A stretch of 64,000 nucleotides of DNA from CAJQQY01 sp964564545 (GCA_964564545.1 CAZMBP010000054.1:65496-129495), one strand, 5' to 3'; counted from the stretch's first letter, positions 34,501-41,549 are shown. Numbers and translations are program-made. Notes: a model not told the origin generated them from the sequence alone.

Positions 34501-34797
34501 ATGAATGGAGCAGTGTATCTTGGAATGGATAGTGAAATTGGTTCTTTGAAAAAAGGAAAATTAGCTGACCTTTTGGTTTTAGATAAAAACCCATTGGAAG
34601 ATATTCGTAATTCTGAGTCGATCAAATACACTATGATTAACGGACGATTGTATGATGCTGAAAATATGAATGAGATCGGAAATTATGATAATAAGCGAAC
34701 CCAATTTTATTTTGAAAAAGAAGGTGGATCGAATAATTTACCTTTCTATAAAAATACGAATAGTTTTATGCCTTCTAAGTGTAGTTGTCGGCACTAA
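31522..34797 (+). CDS. secreted amidohydrolase with a TolB-like propeller
   Basis: A 1091-residue exported enzyme. Signal peptide 1-24. Residues about 40-640 are TolB/PD40-like beta-propeller blades (GKTIVFDMMGDIYSIPMNGG, RFSPDGKHILFTSD, PCFSPNGSQIVYV and others). Residues about 655-1070 are a metal-dependent amidohydrolase: GKTIMPGIIDVHGHLG supplies the HxH metal pair. The later HTGVEHNLP and NINLGAHGQLQGLGAHWEL probably supply further ligands. The ending GSLKKGKLADLLVLDKNPLEDIRNSESI is typical of the family. This arrangement is common in Bacteroidota as amidohydrolase/Tricorn-like proteins, probably acting on peptides. The substrate is unknown. It ends at one of the palindromic elements. 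Confidence 0.9.
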   Translation: MRKIPTKLLTLSLFIFLFQFSFAQKKDKKKWDVNNPPGEFTEFNFTTDEGTWMNLDVSPDGKTIVFDMMGDIYSIPMNGGKAKTLRTGLAFEVQPRFSPDGKHILFTSDAGGGDNLWTMKSDGSDAKQITKEKFRLLNNGTWVNNSNYVIGRKHFTSERSLGAGEIWMYHITGGEGVQLTKRKNDQQDVNEPCVSPDGRYLYYSEDVYPGGYFQYNKDPNSQIYVIKRYDRKKGETKTIISGPGSASRPQISNNGKKLAFVRRVRTKTVLFIHDLETGEEKPLNYEMSKDQQEAWAIFGTYPGFAWTPNDQHIVFWAQGKIQKVNVVSKKVSNIAFTVDAKHRVYETLKFDNQVDHDNFNVNVIRNARTSPDGKMLVFNAVGHLWKMNLPNGKPTRITNSDHFEFEPNFSPDGKEIVYVTWDDDDLGSVRKLNLTTGVSIKLTPKKGNYRTPCFSPNGSQIVYVKAGGNDHQGYTFSKEPGIYLMSSNGTKHTLVTPKGEYPSFSTDGERIFFQTGGYLFGSLKKAFKSVKLNGAEEQTIFNTKYANQFAQSPDNQWIAFTDLYKVYIAPMPKVGQAVGLSAKTKVVPVAQIGRDAGINLHWSKDSKKVHWTLGNEYFTNSIEDRFPFLGKVDSVPPMDTSGLKIDLNLKSDRPEGKIAFTNATIITMEGDKVIKNGTIIVSNNKITEVGSEKIRIPKDAKVIDCTGKTIMPGIIDVHGHLGNFRFGTSPKKQWHYYANLAYGVTTAHDPSSNSEMIFSQAEMIKAGKMVGPRLYSTGTILYGAEGDFKAVINSVDDAKSALRRTKAYGAFSVKSYNQPRREQRQQVLQAARELNMLVVPEGGSFFYHNMNMVIDGHTGVEHNLPIAPLYKDVIEIWKHSKAHNTPTLIVNYGGVNGEYFFYQKENVWEKDRLLNFMPRGVLDSRSRHRTMIPDEEYENGHILTSQSCTKLQNAGVNINLGAHGQLQGLGAHWELWMLQQGGMTNHQALRSATMNGAVYLGMDSEIGSLKKGKLADLLVLDKNPLEDIRNSESIKYTMINGRLYDAENMNEIGNYDNKRTQFYFEKEGGSNNLPFYKNTNSFMPSKCSCRH

Positions 34798-34934
34798 CAC
34801 GTAGAGGTCTGCTTTAGCTGACCTAAATAAAAATGAAGCGATTTTTTAAAATAGTGGATTACTATGAGAGATTTATTCTTTTTTAGAATCGCTTTGCTCA
34901 TTTTTTTAGGTCAGCTAAAGCAGACCTCACGTAA
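34798..34934. repeat. palindromic element, TTTAGCTGACC family, copy 2
   Basis: Arms 34799-34824 (AGGTCTGCTTTAGCTGACCT) and 34908-34932 (AGGTCAGCTAAAGCAGACCT) with inner AAGCGAT/ATCGCTT. It starts one base after the stop codon of the amidohydrolase gene. It is homologous to the 151-bp element at 18477-18627 and has a different, shorter middle. Confidence 0.85.
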
Positions 34935-34983
34935 CATAACCACTTCTCAATGTCACTAGTTAATCAAAACATTAAATAAAAAA

Positions 34984-35697
34984 ATGAAAATAGCATTAAT
35001 CGGCTACGGAAAAATGGGAAAAACCATTGAACAACTAGCCCTAGAAAAAGGCTACGAAGTAGTCTTGAAAGTAGATATCCAAAATGCCCAAACTTGGACT
35101 AATGACCAATTAAAACAAGCTGACGTAGCTATAGAATTTACACAACCTGAAAGTGCTATTCAAAACATCACAAGATGCTTTGAATGTGGCGTTCCTGTTA
35201 TTTCAGGAACGACTGGATGGGTAGAAAAAATGGATGAAGTAAATGAAGCTTGCAAAAAAATGGATGGAGGTTTTTTCTATGCTTCCAATTTTAGTATAGG
35301 AGTAAATCTATTTTTTAAGCTAAATAAAATTTTGGCAGAGATGATGGAGGCCTATGACTCCTACGATATTTCTATGGAGGAAATTCATCACACACAGAAA
35401 TTAGATGCTCCTAGCGGAACAGCCATCACGCTTGCAGAAGGACTTCTGGAAAAGGTATCTCGAAAATCTAATTGGGTAAAGGAATCGGCTAATCAAGAAA
35501 ATGAACTACCAATTTTTTCCAAAAGAATTGAAAATGTTCCAGGAACTCATTCCATTAGTTATGATTCCGAAATTGATTCTATAGAAATAAAACACACCGC
35601 ACATTCTCGTTTAGGATTCGCCAAAGGAGCCTTGATGGCTGCCGAGTGGATGAACGGTCGAAAAGGCATTTATGGCATGAATGATCTTTTAAAATAG
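34984..35697 (+). CDS. dapB: 4-hydroxy-tetrahydrodipicolinate reductase
   Basis: Lysine/diaminopimelate pathway enzyme that reduces the dapA product with NAD(P)H. 237 residues, the normal Bacteroidota length. N-terminal GxGxxG (LIGYGKMGKT), the loop VAIEFTQPESA, VISGTTGWVEK, the catalytic/substrate region EIHHTQKLDAPSGTA, and the C-terminal SYDSEIDSIEIKHTAHSRLGFAKGAL. The gene stands alone between a palindromic element and the cobalamin riboswitch region. Its TAG stop is the first base of another palindromic repeat. Confidence 0.95.
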   Translation: MKIALIGYGKMGKTIEQLALEKGYEVVLKVDIQNAQTWTNDQLKQADVAIEFTQPESAIQNITRCFECGVPVISGTTGWVEKMDEVNEACKKMDGGFFYASNFSIGVNLFFKLNKILAEMMEAYDSYDISMEEIHHTQKLDAPSGTAITLAEGLLEKVSRKSNWVKESANQENELPIFSKRIENVPGTHSISYDSEIDSIEIKHTAHSRLGFAKGALMAAEWMNGRKGIYGMNDLLK

Positions 35698-35773
35698 TAT
35701 TGAGGTTTTGAGTATTGGGAATTGAGATTGGGCTCATCTCATTACTCAATACCCAATTCCCATAATCCCTCTT
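35698..35773. repeat. palindromic repeat, TATTGAG family, copy 3
   Basis: Arms 35698-35728 (TTTTGAGTATTGGGAATTG) and 35738-35773 (TACTCAATACCCAATTCCC). It begins at the base after the dapB stop codon. Its right arm runs into the hexanucleotide tract at 35774. Confidence 0.8.
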
Positions 35774-35798
35774 CCTTTTCCTTTTCCTTTTCCTTTTT
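35774..35798. repeat. short tandem repeat (CCTTTT)4
   Basis: Four copies of CCTTTT in a row (the last with an extra T) lie 18-42 bases upstream of the -7 element of the riboswitch transcript, in the -33 region. Confidence 0.85.
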
Positions 35799-35815
35799 AA
35801 TTCCAAACTAATTTT

Positions 35816-35824
35816 TACCTTTGC
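35816..35824 (+). promoter_or_regulatory. -7 promoter element of the B12 riboswitch operon
   Basis: TACCTTTGC matches TAnnTTTG. Transcription would begin a few bases downstream, at the riboswitch 5' end. Confidence 0.6.
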
Positions 35825-35828
35825 ACCA

Positions 35829-36002
35829 ACTTCGGTTTCCGTCTTCGGGCGGAATGAAAAGGGAATCCGATGAAATTTCGGAGCAGTCCCCGCTGCTGTA
35901 AGTTCTAAAAACAGCTTTTAATAGTTGCCACTTTTTTGAAAAAAAGAAATTCAAAATGGGAAGGCATTAAAAGTAGAACGAGCCAGAAGACCTGCCAAAG
36001 TA
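35829..36002 (+). promoter_or_regulatory. cobalamin (B12) riboswitch
   Basis: Adenosylcobalamin-type riboswitch upstream of a TonB-dependent receptor. Visible parts: P1 (35829-35835 ACTTCGG with 35996-36002 CCAAAGT), a P2-like hairpin TTCCG...CGGAA (35837-35854), the core AAAGGGAATCCGATGAAA (starting about 35858), GCAGTCCCCGCTGCTGTAA, and the conserved B12 box GCCAGAAGACCTGCC (35982-35996). The order and the core words match the family well. It controls the genes at 36172-39449. Confidence 0.93.
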
Positions 36003-36130
36003 CATTCGTTTTATCAAACTTTCGGAGGAAAAGTTAACGACAGATTTACTTTTATGGCTTTGGCTATTGGAGTATTTTGAGATTTTTTTCTTTTTGAAAA
36101 ATTTCTTAAAAATATTCGCCTACCTTAAAT

Positions 36131-36174
36131 CATCTGCCGCTTACTTCTCTCCGTAAGTATATTGTTAGCAGATG
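36131..36174 (+). promoter_or_regulatory. hairpin that pairs with the btuB start codon
   Basis: CATCTGC (36131-36137) pairs with GCAGATG (36168-36174), whose last three bases are the start ATG. TACTT (36142-36146) and AAGTA (36155-36159) pair inside. It is a plausible translational switch of the B12 riboswitch. Confidence 0.6.
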
Positions 36175-38076
36175 AAAAAAAATATCATTTTACTTCTTGG
36201 ATTTTTTGTTTTGCCTTTGTTTTCATTTGGACAAATGGATTCAATTGTTGCTATACCTGAAGTAGAAATCTCTGCTGAGAAAATTAGAAAACAACCAGTT
36301 GGAACTCAAATTGAAAAATGGGATACGGAAAAACTAAATTCTCTTCCTGCCCAAAACATTGCTGAACTTTTAAATACTGAAAGTGGAACTTTCATCAAAA
36401 GTTACGGCTCTGGGAGTTTGGCTACTTCATCTATTCGGGGAGGAAGTGCAGGACATACTTTGGTTCTATGGAATGGATTTTCTTTACAAAGTCCAATACT
36501 TGGTTTGCTAGATTTGTCCCTATTACCACTTGGTGGTGCAGAAGAAATAAGTTTACAAAAAGGAGGAAATTCAGCTCTATGGGGCAGCGGAGCAATTGGA
36601 GGAGTTGTTGCCTTAAACAATAAATCAAATTTCAATAACAAGATATTTACAAATGTAAAATCTACTTTTGGGAGTTTTGGGAATTATAACCAAGAAGTAA
36701 AGTTTGGTTTTGGCAATTCCCGTCTACAAAGTGTTACAAAACTATACCACCAACAAGGAGAAAATAATTTCAAATATTTCGTTGCACCTAATTTTCCAAA
36801 AAGAGAGCAAACCAATGCACAAGTTTCTCAACAAAATCTAATGCAAGATTTGTATTGGAAAATTGATAAAAAGAACCAATTAGCTTTTCATTTTTGGCAA
36901 CAATACTCCTATAGAAATATACCTCCCACTAATGTTCAAACTAAAAGCGAAGCTCGACAAAATGACCAAGCAACTAGAATGTTGTTGGATTGGAAAAACC
37001 TCAACGAAACTTATGTTTTACAAGGAAAAGTAGCATACTTCAAGGAACATTTAGATTATTTTGATGAAGAGACCAACCTTGAATCACTAAGTGATTTTAC
37101 CACTCTAACAAGTGAACTTTCTATCCAGAAATTCTGGAGTAATTCTCAAAAAATATTTGCTGGAATTACACATTCCTACACTACTGCAAACAACGATGGA
37201 TACGAAAATCCTCCAACAGAAAATAGATCTGCAGTACAAGTTTCCTATTTATTCAAAAAGAAAAAGTACAAAATCCAAGGCAGTATTCGCCAAGGATTTA
37301 TTGATGGGAAATTTATTCCAATAGTACCATCAGTTGGATTTGATTTCAGTATTTCTCCTTCTTTAAAACTCCAAGGAAAAGTTAGTAGAAATTATCGCGT
37401 CCCTACATTAAATGATCGTTTTTGGAATGTCGGAGGCAATGAAAATTTAAAACCAGAATCAGGATGGAGTCAGGAAGCCACAATTTCTTATGACTATAAA
37501 TTTGGATCAAACAGATTAGAATTTTCCTTAACTGGTTTTAATCGAAATATAAATGATTGGATTTTATGGGCGCCTTCTGAGGGTCAAGGAATTTGGGCTG
37601 CTTTTAATATAACTGAAGTTTGGAGTCGAGGTATTGAACGGAAAATTTCTTTTTTCCATAAAAATAAAACGGTTCAAATTCAAATTGATGCAGGTTATGA
37701 TTTGATCAAATCAACCAATCAAGTTGCGATGGAATTACCCAAAAGAGAAGTTGGTCAACAATTAATTTATGTGCCAAAACATCAAGCATTTGGGAGGATA
37801 AATTTGAATTGGAAAAACTTCGATTTAAGTTACCAAAACTCAATTGTCGGAAAATCACGAGGTCAATATGGCGAAAATGATGGTTACCAAGTTGCTAATG
37901 CTAGAATCCAATATTCTAATAATTGGAAAAAATGTAAAAGCATTGTTTTTTTCAACATCAATAATATCTGGAATACAAATTATATAGTAGTGGAAAGGCG
38001 CCCAATGCCTGGCACTAACTATCAAATAGGAATAAATTTTCTTTTTCAAAAACAATTAAATCACGTTAAATTATGA
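36172..38076 (+). CDS. btuB: TonB-dependent outer membrane receptor, BtuB-like (cobamide uptake)
   Basis: A 634-residue outer membrane receptor. Signal peptide 1-20 (ending SFGQ). TonB-box-like IPEVEISAE (about 29-37), then a plug domain about 40-145 (LPAQNIAELLNTESGTFIKSYG, then SGAIGGVVALNN), then a 22-strand barrel. The C terminus is NYQIGINFLF. The cobalamin riboswitch immediately upstream is the strongest argument that the substrate is vitamin B12 or a related corrinoid. The stop overlaps the next ATG in an ATGA. No BtuFCD ABC genes are next to it. Confidence 0.92.
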   Translation: MKKNIILLLGFFVLPLFSFGQMDSIVAIPEVEISAEKIRKQPVGTQIEKWDTEKLNSLPAQNIAELLNTESGTFIKSYGSGSLATSSIRGGSAGHTLVLWNGFSLQSPILGLLDLSLLPLGGAEEISLQKGGNSALWGSGAIGGVVALNNKSNFNNKIFTNVKSTFGSFGNYNQEVKFGFGNSRLQSVTKLYHQQGENNFKYFVAPNFPKREQTNAQVSQQNLMQDLYWKIDKKNQLAFHFWQQYSYRNIPPTNVQTKSEARQNDQATRMLLDWKNLNETYVLQGKVAYFKEHLDYFDEETNLESLSDFTTLTSELSIQKFWSNSQKIFAGITHSYTTANNDGYENPPTENRSAVQVSYLFKKKKYKIQGSIRQGFIDGKFIPIVPSVGFDFSISPSLKLQGKVSRNYRVPTLNDRFWNVGGNENLKPESGWSQEATISYDYKFGSNRLEFSLTGFNRNINDWILWAPSEGQGIWAAFNITEVWSRGIERKISFFHKNKTVQIQIDAGYDLIKSTNQVAMELPKREVGQQLIYVPKHQAFGRINLNWKNFDLSYQNSIVGKSRGQYGENDGYQVANARIQYSNNWKKCKSIVFFNINNIWNTNYIVVERRPMPGTNYQIGINFLFQKQLNHVKL

Positions 38077-39038
38077 ACAAATTTTTTACTTTAATTTTTA
38101 CTTTTTCTGCGATTCTATCATTCGCACAAACGACTTCTGACTTTGAAGAATACGCTATTGGAGTGGATTCATTTTTAAATGGAAGTTTGGGATCTGATTT
38201 ATTTTCAAGTGGAAATATTTCTTTAGAAAATGATTACAATCCTGATTGGATGTCTTGGACTGGTTGGGCAATTTCATCTGGAACAGATATTACCACTACC
38301 GAATTTTCTAATTTGAGTACAATCAATGGAACTGGTTATGATGGTTCGAATAATTATGCTGTTTCTTTTTCATCAGACCAAACCATCCTACACTTGGATA
38401 ACGATGCTGCAGGTGAAGTGGTAACTGGCTGTTATGTTAATAATTTGACGGTAGCACATAATATTATCAAGGACGGAAATATGTTTTCTAAAAAATTCGG
38501 TGGAGTGACGGGTGATGATGAAGATTATTTCTTGTTGACCATTAAAAAATATTTTGACGGAACTTTATCTACAGAAGCTGTTGAATTCTATCTGGCTGAT
38601 TATAGATTCGCAGATAACTCTGAAGATTATATTGTGGATGAATGGACTTGGGTTGATTTGACATCTTTGGGACAAGCGGATAGTTTAGTATTTAGTTTGA
38701 GTTCGACTGACAACGGAAACTATGGTATGAATACCCCTGCATATTTTGCCATTGATAATGTGGTGACTTCTGACGGAGTGGTTGATGTTGAAAATGTTGA
38801 TGCTAAATCTTTATTTGAAATTTATCCTAATCCAGCAAGCGAGTTTTTTGTCTTGAATAATTTAGAAAATGAAAAAGCTCAAGTTTTTATTTTTGATATG
38901 ACAGGAAGGTTAGTTTTTAACAATGTAATTACAGAATTTCAAAATGAGGTAAACATTCAAAATTTTGCACGAGGAACTTATATGGTAAAAGTGCATACTG
39001 AAACTAAAGTTGCTTCTCAGTTGTTGATTAAGCAATAA
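38073..39038 (+). CDS. DUF4465 surface protein with T9SS sorting domain
   Basis: A 321-residue secreted protein. Signal peptide about 1-18. DUF4465-type domain from about 22 to 235, with DFEEYAIGVDSFLNGS, DYNPDWMSWTGWAISS, YFLLTIKKYFDGT, VEFYLADYRFADNSEDYIVDEW and GMNTPAYFAIDNV. The T9SS type A sorting domain covers about 250-321 (FEIYPNPASEFFVL ... GTYMVKVHTETKVASQLLIKQ). It overlaps btuB by 4 bases and is under the same riboswitch, so it is very likely an accessory cobamide-binding protein on the cell surface, comparable in role to the BtuG and BtuH proteins of Bacteroides. That role is inferred from context and not proven. Confidence 0.85.
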   Translation: MNKFFTLIFTFSAILSFAQTTSDFEEYAIGVDSFLNGSLGSDLFSSGNISLENDYNPDWMSWTGWAISSGTDITTTEFSNLSTINGTGYDGSNNYAVSFSSDQTILHLDNDAAGEVVTGCYVNNLTVAHNIIKDGNMFSKKFGGVTGDDEDYFLLTIKKYFDGTLSTEAVEFYLADYRFADNSEDYIVDEWTWVDLTSLGQADSLVFSLSSTDNGNYGMNTPAYFAIDNVVTSDGVVDVENVDAKSLFEIYPNPASEFFVLNNLENEKAQVFIFDMTGRLVFNNVITEFQNEVNIQNFARGTYMVKVHTETKVASQLLIKQ

Positions 39039-39055
39039 AATTAAATCAAACTAAA

Positions 39056-39088
39056 ACTCACAAAGTGACTTAAGGTCACTTTGTGAGT
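39056..39088 (+). other. perfect hairpin between the DUF4465 gene and the Cys-rich gene
   Basis: A 14-bp perfect stem (39056-39069 with 39075-39088, loop TTAAG) with no T run after it, 10 bases before the ATG of the next gene. It could be a processing or attenuation signal. Confidence 0.65.
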
Positions 39089-39098
39089 AATTTAAAAT

Positions 39099-39449
39099 AT
39101 GCCAGAAGCTAAAATAAAAACCTGCCAACGTTGCAAAAATTCTTTTGACTGCAACATGAATGACATTGCCAATTGTCAATGTAATAGTATTGTTATGACA
39201 CAAGCAGGGAATGATTTTTTGAAAAAAACGAAATACGATTGTCTGTGCAAAAACTGTTTAGCTGATATAAACCGATTAGCTGAATTGGCTAAAGACCATA
39301 ATTTCCCAAGACGTTCAGCTGACTTAGAGGAAGGATTACATTTTTATATGGAAAATGGTTTTTTCGTTTTCACGGAATTTTATCATATGCTCAGAGGAAA
39401 TTGCTGTGGAAGTGGATGCCGACATTGTGCTTATGGGACTTTTCAGTAG
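39099..39449 (+). CDS. Cys-rich protein: CWC-type domain plus DUF5522-type domain
   Basis: A 116-residue protein with two metal-binding-looking halves. N-terminal CWC-type cluster: C9, C12, C18, C26, C28, C48, C50 and C53 (TCQRCKNSFDC, ANCQC, DCLCKNC). C-terminal DUF5522-like module (about 78-114): EEGLHFYMENGFFVFTEF, then GNCCGSGCRHCAYG. Proteins of this kind are found beside B12 and metal-uptake genes in Bacteroidota. Here it is the third gene after the B12 riboswitch. It is likely a small cytoplasmic metal-binding or chaperone protein. Its exact role is unknown. Confidence 0.85.
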   Translation: MPEAKIKTCQRCKNSFDCNMNDIANCQCNSIVMTQAGNDFLKKTKYDCLCKNCLADINRLAELAKDHNFPRRSADLEEGLHFYMENGFFVFTEFYHMLRGNCCGSGCRHCAYGTFQ

Positions 39450-39464
39450 GCAGTTAGCAATTGC
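39444..39464. repeat. CAGTAGGCAGT-family repeat, copy 2, containing a stop codon
   Basis: CAGTAGGCAGTTAGCAATTGC. The TAG of the Cys-rich gene (39447-39449) lies inside this repeat. The word CAGTAGGCAGTT also occurs at 10227. Confidence 0.6.
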
Positions 39465-39482
39465 ATTATTCTGAGAAACTAA

Positions 39483-41282
39483 CTAATCCTCTCTTAACCT
39501 CGCTTCTAAATCCTCTCTCCTCCCCTTTGGAATCGCATCAATCAAATTACGTGTGTATGTTGTTTTTGGATGATTATAAATTTCATCAGCATCACCGATT
39601 TCTTCAATTTTTCCTTGATTCATTACAATCATCCGGTCACTCATAAATTTCACTACAGACAAATCATGCGAAATAAAAATGTAGGTAAACTGAAATTTCT
39701 CTCTCAACTCCATCAATAAATTCAACACTTGTGCTTGCACACTTACATCCAGCGCTGAAACAGATTCATCACAAATAATAAATTTTGGATTTAAAGCCAA
39801 TGCTCTTGCTATACAAATCCGTTGTCGTTGACCTCCTGAAAATTCATGAGGGTAACGATTAAAATGCTTTGCTTCTAAACTTACAGTTTCTAAAAGTTCA
39901 ATCACTTTTGCTTTTCGCGCTTCATCATTCGCTAATATTTTATGAACTTGCATCGGTTCCATAATCGCATTTCCAATAGTCATTCTTGGATTAAGAGAGG
40001 AATATGGATCTTGAAAAATGATCTGCATGTCTTTTCTCAAACTACGCATTTCATCATTGGAAATCTCATTGATATTTTTTCCATCAAAAATAACTTTTCC
40101 TGACTTCGCTTCGACTAATCTTAAAATAGTTCTTCCCAAGGTAGTTTTCCCACAACCAGACTCTCCTACTAATCCTAAAGTTTCTCCTGGGTAAACCTTA
40201 AAACTTACATCATTAACTGCTTTGATCCAGTCGGTGGTTTTTCCAAAAAAATTCTTTTTTGCAGGAAACCAAGTTTCTAAATTTTCAACTTCTAAAATTG
40301 GTTTTTGAGTTGGTAAAAATTGCTGGCGCTTTTGACGAGCGGTCAAATCAATTTTATTATTCTCAGTTACTTCATCAATACTGGTAACTTTTTCAGTTAT
40401 AATAATTTCTCCATTTTCGTTTTTTCTAAAATCCATGAAATCACGAACAACAGGTAATTTTTTCAACCTAAAATCAAGTGGCGGTCGACAAGCAAGAAGG
40501 CCTTTGGTATAAGGATGTTGAGGATTCAGAAAGATACTTCCAATGTCTCCTTGTTCTACAATTTTACCTTTAAACATCACAATAACTTGATCAGCAATTT
40601 CAGATATCACTCCTAAATCATGCGTAATAAAAATGATAGAGGCATTAATTTCTTTTTTCAAATCATTCATCAAATCCAGAATTGCTTTTTGAACCGTCAC
40701 GTCCAAAGCAGTTGTTGGTTCGTCAGCGATTAAGACATCTGGATTGCAACTCATAGCCATCGCAATCATGACTCTTTGTTTTTGTCCCCCTGAAAGTTGA
40801 TGTGGGTATGCACTAAAGATTCGCTCTGGATCAGGCAATTGGACTTTTTCAAAAAGTTCAATGGTTAGTTTTTTTGCATCAGCTTTTGACAACTTTTGAT
40901 GTAAAATAATGGCTTCGGCAACTTGATCTCCGCAACGAAAAACTGGATTAAGCGAAGTCATTGGCTCCTGAAAAATCATTGCTAATTCATTACCTCGATA
41001 GTGTTGCATTTCCTCATCTGAAAGTTTAAGTAAATCTATTTCACCTTTTCCTTTTGGATAATAAAGAATTTTTCCACCAACGATTTTGCCTGGAGGTTGG
41101 GCTACTAATTGCATAATTGACAAAGAAGTAACAGACTTTCCTGAACCTGATTCTCCAACAATACCAAGGGTTTCCCCTCGATAAAGGGTAAAACTTATTT
41201 TATTTACAGCTTTGACAATTCCCTCTTCTGTGGAAAATTGGGTTTGTAAATCGATGACTTCTAGTAATTTTTCTTTTGCGAT
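39483..41282 (-). CDS. fused oligopeptide/nickel-type ABC transporter ATPase (DppD-DppF fusion)
   Basis: A 599-residue ATPase with two complete nucleotide-binding domains. Domain 1: Walker A GESGSGKS (residues 43-50), signature LSGGQKQRV, Walker B VLIADEPT. Domain 2: Walker A GESGCGKT (about 318-325), signature FSGGQRQRI, Walker B FIICDESVSALD. Such fusions serve peptide or nickel importers. No ATG, GTG or TTG precedes residue 54 in this frame. The first standard codon (TTG at 41123) would lose the first Walker A. A TAA lies in frame at 41294-41292. The ATC at 41282 gives the N terminus (M)AKEKLLEVIDLQTQF, the right length and position. No permease or binding-protein genes are adjacent. Confidence 0.85.
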   Translation of the reverse strand: MAKEKLLEVIDLQTQFSTEEGIVKAVNKISFTLYRGETLGIVGESGSGKSVTSLSIMQLVAQPPGKIVGGKILYYPKGKGEIDLLKLSDEEMQHYRGNELAMIFQEPMTSLNPVFRCGDQVAEAIILHQKLSKADAKKLTIELFEKVQLPDPERIFSAYPHQLSGGQKQRVMIAMAMSCNPDVLIADEPTTALDVTVQKAILDLMNDLKKEINASIIFITHDLGVISEIADQVIVMFKGKIVEQGDIGSIFLNPQHPYTKGLLACRPPLDFRLKKLPVVRDFMDFRKNENGEIIITEKVTSIDEVTENNKIDLTARQKRQQFLPTQKPILEVENLETWFPAKKNFFGKTTDWIKAVNDVSFKVYPGETLGLVGESGCGKTTLGRTILRLVEAKSGKVIFDGKNINEISNDEMRSLRKDMQIIFQDPYSSLNPRMTIGNAIMEPMQVHKILANDEARKAKVIELLETVSLEAKHFNRYPHEFSGGQRQRICIARALALNPKFIICDESVSALDVSVQAQVLNLLMELREKFQFTYIFISHDLSVVKFMSDRMIVMNQGKIEEIGDADEIYNHPKTTYTRNLIDAIPKGRREDLEARLRED

Positions 41283-41318
41283 TTTTTGGTTTTAGACTTT
41301 ATTCAAGATTGCCTCAAC

Positions 41319-41327
41319 GCAAATATA
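41319..41327 (-). promoter_or_regulatory. -7 promoter element for the ABC ATPase gene
   Basis: TATATTTGC on the minus strand, 37 bases before the ATC at 41282. It limits where translation can begin. Confidence 0.5.
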
Positions 41328-41347
41328 TAAAAATACTTAACAATGAA

Positions 41348-41549
41348 AATCAAGGTTTCAATACTAAGGAATGTGCCTTTAGGTACATCATGTCGGTAGA
41401 AAATAAAATAAAAGTATCCCGAAACGTGCCATAGGTACGTAATGTGATTCTCTACATTTCGTACCTATGGCACTAAGAGATTCTGTTTTATTTAATTTCT
41501 ACCAATATTAGATACCTAAAGGCATCATTCATAATTTGAAGCCTTGATT
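41348..41549. repeat. 202-bp nested palindrome (palindrome inside a palindrome)
   Basis: Outer arms AATCAAGG (41348-41355) and CCTTGATT (41542-41549), then TGCCTTTAGGTA (41374-41385) and TACCTAAAGGCA (41513-41524), then GGTAGAAAATAAAAT and ATTTAATTTCTACC. Inside is a second palindrome with a 14-bp perfect stem, GTGCCATAGGTACG (41426-41439) and CGTACCTATGGCAC (41460-41473). The inner and outer words are related, so one copy seems to have inserted into another of the same family. It fills the space between two divergent genes. Confidence 0.85.

Noticed and set aside
35579..35806. Minus-strand ORF starting with KRKRKRKR
   Set aside because: It is only the reverse of the (CCTTTT)4 repeat running into the dapB gene and the palindrome; no start context or conservation is visible.
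39483..41123. Reading the ABC gene as a truncated 546-residue ATPase
   Set aside because: The frame upstream codes for a complete Walker A and core strand up to 41282, so truncation is an artefact of requiring a standard start codon.
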